Assembly (NCBI GenBank): GCA_015183035.1
Contig: JACZZP010000015.1
Coordinates: 806,001-870,000, forward strand
DNA: 64,000 nucleotides
Direction of reading: 5' to 3'
From: Meloidogyne chitwoodi
Lineage: Eukaryota; Nematoda; Chromadorea; Rhabditida; Meloidogynidae
Part shown: one piece after another, positions 1 through 9,241 of the stretch
Layout of the letters: every line of letters begins with the position of its first letter
Numbering within the stretch: position 1 is the first letter of the stretch
Made by a program: the position numbers and the translations under genes
The notes under the pieces: generated by a model
Database searches by the model: none
Seen by the model: only the letters and a program-made list of their open reading frames with translations
Told to the model about the DNA's origin: nothing

Positions 1-2201
1 TTATTTTTATTTTCTAAAAGCTCTTTTAAGAGACTGAACAAATTTTCTCCCGACTTTTTTTTCATTTTCTGTATTACCTTTATATCAACAGAAGAACAAA
101 TATTAATAAAACAAATAAAAAAAGAATTGATTATTAATTTATTATTATTTTTTAAATAAATTAATATAATTTATTTTAATCTTTTTTTAAATAAATATAT
201 TTTATATTTTAATAGAATTTTAATTTTACGACCTAAAAATATTTTTTTAAAAAATAAAATTAATTATTTTTTCTGCAAAACCTTTTAACCTTTTTCTTCT
301 TTTCTACTCTACCAATTTTTATTATTTTTGGATGATTGACCAATTTCTTTATTTTTTTTTAAATTTACACTCTTTTAAGTTTTTTTTATTTAATTTAGAA
401 ATATTTGATTAAATTTAGCACATTTATTTAATTATTTAAAAATTTATTTTTATTAAATTAAATTTTAAAAATATTATTTTACTTTTCTTTCAATAAAAAA
501 GCTTTTTATTTTATTTAAAAAAAATCAAGCAATTTTGAATGATTCATTTTTATCATTATAAAAAAATATTTTTTATTCATAAAAGCATTAAATTATTTCA
601 AAAATATTTTTTATTTATTTTTTTAAATAAATGGTTATTTGTGATTAATAAATATATTTTAATTTATTTTTTCTAAAATATTTTCTTTAAAATAATCAGA
701 CTTTAAAGAAATAAATTAATATTTATTTTATTAAAAAAAATATTATTTTTTTTAATTTAAATAAATAATTTTTCTAAAAATATTTCAATTACTTTATATA
801 ATTATTTAATCAAAATTATTATTTTCGATCAAATTTCTTTAGAAAAAAAATATTTTTCAAAAAAAATTATTATTTATTTTTTTAAATAAAAATTCTCAAG
901 TACATAAAAATATTATTTTTATCTATTTTTATAATTAATTTTTTATAATTAAATACACAAAACACACTAAATTTCTCAATTTTTAATTTAATTTTTTTGT
1001 TTAGTTATTTCTTTTTTTCTTGTATAAATTATATATATTTTTTTAAATTATTATTTTTTAAATAAATAATTTCCTAAAGTAGCAAAGTGTATTTTAAAAA
1101 ATTAAAAAATTAATTTCAAATAAAAAGTTTTCCTTTTATTTTTAATTTTATTATTTTCTCAATTACTTTTTAAATAAATTTCTTTTCTTTTTTACTTCTT
1201 CCGTTCTATGTATATATTAAATATTTATTCTCTTTTAGTCTTTACTTGTACAAACAATAAATATATAAATATAAATAAATATATATAAATATTAAAATTC
1301 TTCATTTTCCAATTTATCTCTTCGTTTACCTTTTTATGAAGAGGAAAGGAAAAAAAAGAAGAAGAAGAAAATATTTTATAAGAGGAAAGAAAAAATAAAT
1401 AAATAAAAAAGATAAAGAAAATAAAAATTGTTGAAAAATGTTTGCTTGTAAATTTATTTAAAAGAGAGAAGAGAGAGACTGTCTCTAATAAATAAATAAA
1501 TATATTTATTTATTTAATCATCTCTCTGTTAGCAAAAATGATTTTCTCTCTCGGGAATGAGCAAATGAATAAAATAAAATAAAAGAAAAGAAAAGGCCAA
1601 TAGAAGAAACGTTTTTATTTGATCGTTTTATTTAAAAAAAGAAAAGACGTTTTGTATTTATTTTAATGTGACCAAATAAGGTTGAGAAAATGTTTATGGC
1701 CTAATTTTTTATATTTTTTATAATAAAAAGTAATCTTTTTGGTTTTTTGTTGATATTTTTTATTTCTTTTAGAATTAATTAAATTGTTATTTTTACTATT
1801 TTTATTTTGTTTAATTATTTTATATTTGAGTCTTTGAAATATATAAATTTATTATTTATTTAATTATTTTAAATATATCCAATTAATCTTTAAAAAGTAA
1901 TTGTGTAAGAATTTTTGAAATTTTTAAAAATATTTTTTATTTTTATAATAATAATTTGTAATGTTTTATTTAATTTGTACAATCACACCTGTTTTTAGAA
2001 GAGAAAAAATACATTTTTTATTTATGTACATCCTTATTAAATAAATAATTATTATTTATTTATTACAACAAATGCCATAAATTAAATAAATAAAAAATTA
2101 AATAAAATGCTAAAACAACAAAAAAACATTTATTCTTCTTTTTTAAATAATTATTTTCTTTGGTTATTTTTTATTTCTTAAAAAACAAAAAAAAACAAAA
2201 A
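1..2201. other. AT-rich gene-free flank
   Basis: No coding stretch is supported on either strand; the sequence is mostly A/T homopolymer and TTTA/AAAT repeats. A perfect 28-base A/T palindrome of the TAAA/TTTA type lies at 1489-1516 and is flanked by GAGAGA-type purine runs and CTCTCT-type pyrimidine runs that could extend a cruciform. The last few hundred bases are presumably the promoter and 5' UTR of the gene starting at 2202, but no specific element is recognisable. Confidence 0.6.
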
Positions 2202-3370
2202 ATGTCTGTAGATGATACAATACGTGAATTAAGTCATACACTTGCTAAACTTGGAGAATTAGTGGTAAAATAAATAAATTATTATAAAATTTAAATATAT
2301 TTATTTATTTTAAATTAATTAATTTATTTATTTTATTAATTAAATATATTTCCAAAAAACTCTAAATTAAATTTTCTAAAAAATTTAAATAAAATTTAAT
2401 TAATTAAAAAAAAAAGATGGAAATTAATGGCCAAATAGGTAGTATAAGTTCAAGAATTAATATTACTTTACAAACTTTTGATGATTCAATTTCTGGAATA
2501 GCAAAAGATGCAAATACAATGACTACACAAGTAGACAATACTATTGCACAGGTTTAATTAATTTATTTAAATAAATTAAATATTTATTTTTATATAAAAA
2601 AAGGTTCCTGGATCTTGGGCATTTTATTTATTATTTTTTACAATGATTGCTGTTTTGTTATTACTTTCAGCATTATTACTAATTAATTTATTAATTAAAA
2701 TTCAATCACTTTTACGGGTATCTTCACAACTAGAATCCTCAAGTTGGTAATAAATAAATATAATAAAACTTTAAAAAATAAATAATTAATTAATTTTATT
2801 TATTTTTAAAAAAAGGAACATCAACTCCAAATCATCAATTGGTTCAACCAGAATTTTCTCCCTCAAAGCCTTTCAATCCAAATATTTGTTCACCTACTGA
2901 TCCAACAAAATTGAGGTATTTTAAATTAATAAAATATTTTAATTTATTCTCTAAAAATTATTTTTCTTTAATTAAATTATAAATATAATTAGTAACTTTA
3001 TTTTATTTTTTAAATATAATTTAATTTTAAAAAAAGGCATATAGCTGTTGAAATGGAACATGAACCTAGACGTTATGGATTTGGGCAAAGTAGAGGACCT
3101 TCAGGTTGTTCAAGTATTTCAGCTTCTGCATTTCAACAACCTCTTCCAACAGAATATTATTTAAATGGTAATAATGGTATTAATAGAACATGTAGTCCAA
3201 CTAATTGTGATTTAAGAGGTAGAGCAGATAAAAGTCCACGTTCTCACCAAGGTAATTATAATTAATTAATTAATTTATTTATTTATATATATTTTAGTTT
3301 AATAGGTTTACCTAAAGAACATTTGTCAAAATATTCTGCAACAATTAAAAAGCGAAAAATGCTTTTATGA
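2202..3370 (+). CDS. Small single-pass membrane protein, six exons
   Basis: I do not recognise the family. Joining exons 2202-2264, 2417-2551, 2604-2742, 2816-2915, 3037-3251 and 3306-3370 keeps one frame throughout (717 bases, 238 residues); every intron is 30-150 bases and ends in AG. The N-terminal ~65 residues are polar and heptad-like (DDTIRELSHTLAKLGELV, later NITLQTFDDSISGIAKD), as in a short coiled coil or t-SNARE-like helix. A strong hydrophobic segment follows at about residues 70-98 (FYLLFFTMIAVLLLLSALLL). The remaining ~140 residues are Ser/Pro/Asn-rich with a few Cys and a basic end (KKRKMLL). There is no signal peptide, so the N-terminus is probably cytosolic. Exon 3 uses the donor GTTGGT, because the alternative GTAATA three bases further brings in an early stop. 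The exon chain is well supported; the function is unknown. Confidence 0.75.
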
Positions 3371-4351
3371 TTTTATAAAATAATTTTAAGATTAGATATA
3401 TATTTTTTTAATTAATTAATTAATTATAATTTCTTTTGTTTTAAATATTTAAATTATTTTTTAATTTAATTGAATGGAAACAATTAAAAAATAATTTAAA
3501 TATTTTTCTTTTTAATTTCACTTTTAATATATTTTTTTGTGCCTAAAACATTTTTAATTATTTGTTTATTTAAAACAAATTAAAATATAAAAATATTAAA
3601 TATTTATTATTATATCATTTCTGTTTTAAAAATTAAAAATATTATTTTTTATTTAGATTAATTTATATTTTAATATTTTTTTATAAAAATAAAATTGAAT
3701 TTCTTCTCTTTTTATAAAAATATATTTATTAAAAATTAAAATAATATTTATATATTGAATAAAAAAATTAATCTCAAATTATTTTAAATTTATAATTGGA
3801 ATCCTTTTTTATTTTATTTTATGTTTCTTAATTTATTTAAAATATTTAATAAATTAATTTTATCAATATTTAAATTAATATTTTATTTTTTAATTTTATT
3901 TTAATTTTATTCTTTTTTTTAATTATTTGTTTTACTCTAAACTATTTTTATTGGAAAATATTTAATTCATGGCTTAATAGTAAAAAAAACTTTTTTTATT
4001 CTTAATCCTTTTTTCTTGTTAAAATTATTTTTTTTATATAATCTATGGCCAAAAGGATTTTTTAACAAAAATAATAATGTCCTTTTTTATATTTTCAATA
4101 TTTTATATCGTTTTTTCTCTCAGCTGGTATTTTTCTTATTTTTTAATTTTATCAAAAATATATATATTTATTTATTTTATCCATTTTTTCTTTTAAAAAA
4201 TTTAATAAAAAAATGTTTTTTTAATTAAGAACCAGTGGAAGCGTGCACTACTCAGTAGTGCAGTACATGGGATGTTAAGAGTAACAGTTGTGTATTTAAA
4301 AATTTGGAAAGTTAAAAAAAAATTTTGGTTAAAAAATATTTTTGTTGTTAA
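3371..4351. other. AT-rich intergenic
   Basis: Downstream flank of the membrane-protein gene. Long Phe/Leu/Tyr-rich open frames occur (for example around 4016-4228) but their composition is just what poly-T gives, with no homology-like motif. The direct repeat GTGCACTACTCAGTAGTGCA near 4240-4262 is itself a near palindrome and marks the change to the repeat block that follows. Confidence 0.5.
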
Positions 4352-4387
4352 AAAGCCCTATCGGGCTTTGGGGCGCGCTTCGCGCGC
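4352..4387. repeat. Two adjacent GC-rich perfect hairpins
   Basis: AAAGCCC-TATC-GGGCTTT (4352-4369) is followed directly by GCGCGC-TTC-GCGCGC (4373-4387). Both stems are perfect. They stand out against surroundings of over 75 percent A+T and are probably part of a dispersed repeat, since nothing coding is associated with them. Confidence 0.7.
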
Positions 4388-4437
4388 GGCTAGCAATTGC
4401 GTAGCCTTTAAAATTGTGCACTTGAATGCCATTTCAT

Positions 4438-4627
4438 TGTTCACACTCAAATACAGCACCAAAATAACCATTCCCATTGAATTCTCCTTACTCGATTACA
4501 TATTATACACTTTAAATAAACACTATTTAATTATAATTATTTTTCTAACAATCGTTTCAGTGCCAAAATCAACTTTGGCACTAAAATGACTATGACCATT
4601 GAACTCTCCATACTCGATTACATATCA
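4438..4627 (+). repeat. Two-copy tandem duplication, ~120-base period
   Basis: The phrase CCATTGAA(T/C)TCTCC(T/A)TACTCGATTACATAT occurs at about 4470-4503 and again at 4595-4627, each preceded by a 'cagcaccaaaata / tggcactaaaatga' variant. The left parts have diverged more. No gene is implied. Confidence 0.6.
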
Positions 4628-4959
4628 AACTCAAAAAATTGGCTCAACATACCCTTCAGTTTTAAAATATGAAATTTTTTAAAAATTTACATTAATTTGC
4701 TTTAAAAAGATACATATTAACTTTCAGATTATTTATGAAAATATTTTTGTTACAGGAATATATGTAAAAATATTTTCTTAATGTTTTTGGAATATTTTTA
4801 AAACAATTTTAAAGTTTCCGGAACGTTTATAGAAATATTTTAATGTTTATAATTATTTGTGAAACAATTATTTAACAGAATGTTTTAAGATTATTTCTGG
4901 AATAATTATGTATATATTTTAATTTTTCTGAATGTTTGTAAAGCAATTTATTGTTTCCG

Positions 4960-5345
4960 GATTTTTTTACAATTATGAAATGTTTTTACAATTACGAAAT
5001 GTTTCTGTAATTATTTATGGAATGTTTATACATTTATTTCCGGAATGTTTTTTACAGTTATTTCCGGAATGTTTTTTACAGTTATTTCCGGAATGTTTTT
5101 ACAATTACAGAATGTTTATGCAATTATTTCCGGAATGTTTTTACAATTACAGAATGTTTATGCAATTATTTCCGGAATATTTGTTCATTTACGGAATGTT
5201 TTTACAATTATTTCCGGAATGTCTGTTTATTTCCAGAATGTTTCTGTAATTATTTATAAAATTGTTTCCGGAATGTTTGTAAAAAATATTTTAATATTCC
5301 AGAATGTTTGTAAAAAATATTTTAAGGTTGCGGAATGTTTGTAAA
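4960..5345 (+). repeat. Degenerate minisatellite, 22-26 base units
   Basis: About 14 imperfect units carry the core TTTCCGGAATGTTT, with variants such as ACAATTACAGAATGTTT and TTACGGAATGTTT. Units at 5037-5165 are nearly identical; decay increases on both sides, and scattered cores extend left to about 4740. All three forward frames are open because the unit lacks stops. The resulting short frames are shadows of the repeat, not genes. Confidence 0.85.
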
Positions 5346-5651
5346 AATATTTTAATTTTTCACGAATATTTGTGCTATTTGCTTCAATTTTATAATATGC
5401 AAAGTTCTTTAAAATATGGAATTTATTTTATCAAAAAATACACTAAAAATAAAAAAATTAATAAATTAAAATTAACAAAAAATATTTTGACTTGATATAA
5501 ATATTAAAAAAATTAAAAAAACTTCCATAAAGTTAACAAAATTTAATAAATTTTTAAATTTTTTATTTGTCTTATATTTCTGTTTTTCACCGTGCTTAGC
5601 CAGTGTTTTATAACGTTTTTATAATTTAAAAACATTTATGAAATACTGCCC

Positions 5652-5770
5652 AGAGTACACCACGAGGAGGTGCACGGAGGTTATAATAACCTTGTACTCC
5701 ATTGGGTTACAAGTACGTTATTTTTATCAGATTATTATTTTTATTTATTTATTATTTAACGCACAGGGGA
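5652..5770 (+). repeat. Isolated hairpin unit of the 13.8-14.6 kb family
   Basis: At 5708-5770 the sequence TACAAGTACGTTA, an AT-rich loop, then TTAACGCACAGGGGA reproduces the flank-stem-loop-stem-flank layout of the array at 13759-14582. A more decayed unit may precede it at 5652-5681, where GTACACC and GGTGCAC form a stem followed by GGAGG. It lies about 100 bases beyond the Helitron helicase stop codon, so it may sit in the Helitron's subterminal region. Helitron ends with the usual TC and CTRR signals were not found with confidence. Confidence 0.65.
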
Positions 5771-5866
5771 AATATATAAAAGATATATTTAAATTAATTT
5801 ATTAATAATAATGACTGATGGAAATAATTAAAAAATAATTTAGAAGAATAAATAGAATTTTTGTAA

Positions 5867-8800
5867 TTAATCGAAAGAAATACCGTTTGCTACAACATTA
5901 CGGATTGAAACATTTCCTTCTTGATCTGCAGTTTTTCCAGGAGCATATATTCTTATAAATTGGCTGCTTCGAGCTCTGGATAGAGCTGTATATAATTGAC
6001 CATGGGCGAACGGTTCATCACTAAAATCTATGCCAAGACGTTCGCATGTTTGACCTTGAGCTTTTGTTATTGTCATACAAAAGGCTACTCTAACTGGAAA
6101 TTGGAACCTTTCAAAACTTACTCCATCTGGACGAGGATCGGTATAATTATTTCTTACTCGGCAAATACCTACAATTACTCCACGATCAGATCCACTATTA
6201 ATTGTTTCAGCTTGGATGAGGTTTGGATGTAATTGTCTAACAATTAACCTCGTTCCATTACAAAGAGCTTTCTTGGTATTGAGATTGACGAGTAAAACTA
6301 TTACTGCTCCAACTTTAAGTTTAATACTATGTGCTGGCATTCCTGTAGGAGTAAGTCTATTTAATTGCGCAACATCATAGTCGGCAGCATTATATGCAAG
6401 AGGATTTTCACTTGTTGGATTATCAATAGAAAAATATTCTTGCATTGGGAAATCAATTAAATTTATTATTTCTGAATTAATTAAATCAACCATTCGATTA
6501 GTAGGAGAAAGAATTAACCTTTTAAGTAATTCTCTACTTTCTATGGCAAAACCTTGGTCGAAAACAAAGTTATATAATTCATGACGGGAATTTACGAGTA
6601 AATTTGGAGAAATTTGGACCGAATTACCAATACTACCTGTTCCAATTGTATAAAGCCAGTCTTTAAATTGAATTTCGGACGTTATTACTCGCATGTTTTG
6701 TAAGAGTCTAATTTTTTGGAAACGTGAGTATAAATTTGAGGATTGAATGGAAGCAGCTACTTGGGCATAAGTAGAGGAATTTTCAATTATTACGGGTAAG
6801 GATTGCTTCCAATCTCCTGAAAGTATTACAATTTTTCCTCCAAAAGGAAGATGTTTATTATGGGGAATTAAAGTCCGGCATATGAGATCAACATTTTCAA
6901 ATATTATTTTATTTAACATTGTGATTTCATCAATTATTAATACATCAGCTTGGATAATTCGCCTACCAAAATAACTATCTAATTGGATGGGTGGGACAAA
7001 TCCTATTTGATTATTTATACCAAGTCTAAAAGCTGAATGTACTGTCATTCCACCAGCATAAAATTTTGTTGCTGCAATACCTGTGGAAGCTGTTGGTAAA
7101 AGTTTGAGACCCAACCGTCTAAGTTGGTAAAGGATGAAATTTAAGAGGAAGGTTTTTCCGGTACCACCATCTCCTGATAAATAAAACAATTTATTTTGGG
7201 ATTGGGAATCAAAAGCTGAATTACGAATTAAAAGGAAAAAATTATTTTGTTCGGCAGTAAGTCGGGCTCTTTCAAAGGTGGAAGTATCGATAGACTCATC
7301 CATTTCTTCATCATTAACATGAGATGGGAAGAAAAATTCGTCTAAAGCCCTGTCAGGATCATTTATAATGGGATTTTGTGGAGAAGGAAGGTCAAATTCA
7401 TTCATAGAACGACCCTGACCTAATAAAATTCTCTCAATTATAGCGAGTGCTCTGTCAATACGTCTCGGTTTTTCGGCATCAGAACAACGATGGTCATACA
7501 TGTGGTTTATAAATAATTCCCAGAGGTGAGCACCATTTATTACACATCTTTCAGTACCACCAAATACAAGGATATTAGCAAATAATTGGCGCATTTGGGA
7601 AGGGTTAAGGGAATTGGAACCTTCTCTGAGTGTTCTTTCCCAAACGGTATTATCTTCAAATAGACCACGTAATCGGGCAGCGTCGGAAAAAGTATCACAT
7701 ACTTGTCCATTTACATTTTTCAAATGATCGGGATCACCGGGGAAATGTTTAATAAGTATATATAAGGCAAATTTCTCTGGTTCACGAGGGGAGACGGGTA
7801 AAATTCTGCCCATAACGGGTTTACGGTTAGTAATTTTTTCGGAAACTCTTCTTTTATTCCAAACTTTATTTCTCTTATCAAAGGAATAAGTTTCGGGTAA
7901 TTGTTCAAATAAAATATTTTTAGCATTAGGATCATTTAACCAAAGTCTCCAATAAGCGGTAAGTGGGGTTTCTGGAAGTATACCTGCTTGAATATTGGCA
8001 AGACTTTGTTCTCTATTATTTGGGGCAAAATATATTTTTTGTTGACCTGGTAAATGGATTTGTAATGGAATTACGCGGTGGGAAGTAAATCCATATTTAT
8101 AACCCATTATACGTGTGTATGCTTCAGTGGGACTTCGATAAAGCATTCGAGCGTATTGTGCGGGTTCATCAACATTTACAAGACCATTAACAGTACTTTT
8201 AACATATGAAAAACTTGCTCCTTTAAATGGGTATTTCAGGGCATATTTTAAATTGTCAGATTGTCCATAAGCAAATTCTAGATTATGATGTGATTGAAAC
8301 ATTACAAGAATAAGAGGGTTATAAGGAACAACTCTTGAGTTATCATATATGATGATGGATTTACCTCTTCTTTTAAAATTAAGAACTTCACCACCATTTT
8401 GAGGGCTAGGTCTAAAATATTCTGCAGGTTTATTTTCATGTAAGATTGTAAAATTATTAAAAGGTTTAGGAAATCCCTTTTTACATTTTCCATTACTATC
8501 ACGACAATATTCAGTACAATCGTGTAATTGATATAGAGGTAAAAGTTCCCTAACTTTACGGATAAAATTATACCAGGGTGAGTTATCATCTTTAGGGGGT
8601 TCTGAAGGAATATGCGCCCAAATTAAATTTTCTACATTTTCAGGTGTTGCAGGAATATCGGTACAATAAACTCTATGTAAATGGGGGCCACCTATTCTTT
8701 TTTGGAACTCACGACTTTCAGCTGATCCTAAAATTTTTCCAAAAATATTTTTTTTATCAATTAAATAATGGATTTTTCGCAGTTTATCTTCATAAATTCT

Positions 8801-9241
8801 GCAAATAATATCAAATCGATTTACTACTTTTTGTTTATTGGAAAATAGATTTCTTTTAATCTCTGGCCAACGGGGATTACAGGTAAAGGTGAACATAAAG
8901 GATGCATGACCAGGTTTTTTGGTCCGAGCAAATATTGTGGTTGCATCATAAAACATATCCTGAAACCATGGTCGGGTACCTGGGTGGTATTTTCTAAACA
9001 TAACAATACTACCAAGTTGTTCAACGGACTCTAAATTAGCTTGTCTGGCTAACCATCTAAGAGCATTTTCGGGTAAAGTAGCTCTTAAATCCATTTCTTT
9101 TTTTCTTAGAAAATTAGCAACATCGGAATCTGTTCTAGCGGCATAATCAAGGGTATATTTCTGGGACAAACCACCACCAGAATTCCAAATATTATGGTAA
9201 TCTTCATTTTTTCTAATTGCTAAACGGAAACGTATAATCAC
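5867..9241 (-). CDS. Helitron ORF2: Rep endonuclease and Pif1-like helicase
   Basis: The frame is open for 1124 codons but has no convincing own start: the first codon is GTG and overlaps ORF1 by 29 bases. It opens mid-domain (FRLAIRKNEDYHNIWNSGGG), the region that follows the RDY motif at the end of ORF1. The Rep metal-binding motif is the PHLH form (KRIGGPHLHRVYCTD, residues ~185-200), followed by the Cys-rich CTEYC...CKKGFPKPF and the Rep tyrosine region around KYPFKGASF and DEPAQYARMLYR. Helicase motifs follow in order: GDGGTGKT (Walker A, ~690), LIIDEITML (Walker B), LSGDWKQSLP, TKAQGQTCERLG and GQLYTALSRAR. A +1 shift near 9230 is needed to join it to ORF1. Mutation, assembly error and a small intron are all possible. 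Confidence 0.9.
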   Translation of the reverse strand: MIIRFRLAIRKNEDYHNIWNSGGGLSQKYTLDYAARTDSDVANFLRKKEMDLRATLPENALRWLARQANLESVEQLGSIVMFRKYHPGTRPWFQDMFYDATTIFARTKKPGHASFMFTFTCNPRWPEIKRNLFSNKQKVVNRFDIICRIYEDKLRKIHYLIDKKNIFGKILGSAESREFQKRIGGPHLHRVYCTDIPATPENVENLIWAHIPSEPPKDDNSPWYNFIRKVRELLPLYQLHDCTEYCRDSNGKCKKGFPKPFNNFTILHENKPAEYFRPSPQNGGEVLNFKRRGKSIIIYDNSRVVPYNPLILVMFQSHHNLEFAYGQSDNLKYALKYPFKGASFSYVKSTVNGLVNVDEPAQYARMLYRSPTEAYTRIMGYKYGFTSHRVIPLQIHLPGQQKIYFAPNNREQSLANIQAGILPETPLTAYWRLWLNDPNAKNILFEQLPETYSFDKRNKVWNKRRVSEKITNRKPVMGRILPVSPREPEKFALYILIKHFPGDPDHLKNVNGQVCDTFSDAARLRGLFEDNTVWERTLREGSNSLNPSQMRQLFANILVFGGTERCVINGAHLWELFINHMYDHRCSDAEKPRRIDRALAIIERILLGQGRSMNEFDLPSPQNPIINDPDRALDEFFFPSHVNDEEMDESIDTSTFERARLTAEQNNFFLLIRNSAFDSQSQNKLFYLSGDGGTGKTFLLNFILYQLRRLGLKLLPTASTGIAATKFYAGGMTVHSAFRLGINNQIGFVPPIQLDSYFGRRIIQADVLIIDEITMLNKIIFENVDLICRTLIPHNKHLPFGGKIVILSGDWKQSLPVIIENSSTYAQVAASIQSSNLYSRFQKIRLLQNMRVITSEIQFKDWLYTIGTGSIGNSVQISPNLLVNSRHELYNFVFDQGFAIESRELLKRLILSPTNRMVDLINSEIINLIDFPMQEYFSIDNPTSENPLAYNAADYDVAQLNRLTPTGMPAHSIKLKVGAVIVLLVNLNTKKALCNGTRLIVRQLHPNLIQAETINSGSDRGVIVGICRVRNNYTDPRPDGVSFERFQFPVRVAFCMTITKAQGQTCERLGIDFSDEPFAHGQLYTALSRARSSQFIRIYAPGKTADQEGNVSIRNVVANGISFD

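Noticed and set aside
4016..4589. Open frames of 70 and 105 codons
   Set aside because: The first is a poly-T artefact rich in Phe/Leu/Tyr; the second runs through the GC hairpins and the tandem duplication. Neither has a domain or splice context.
4932..5495. Four overlapping repeat-protein-like frames
   Set aside because: All follow the minisatellite unit in different frames at once, so they reflect the DNA repeat, not selection on protein.
5640..5660. Helitron 3' end (CTGG with upstream hairpin on the minus strand)
   Set aside because: A hairpin and CTGG are present, but the following base is not T and the spacing is not typical, so the end is left undefined.
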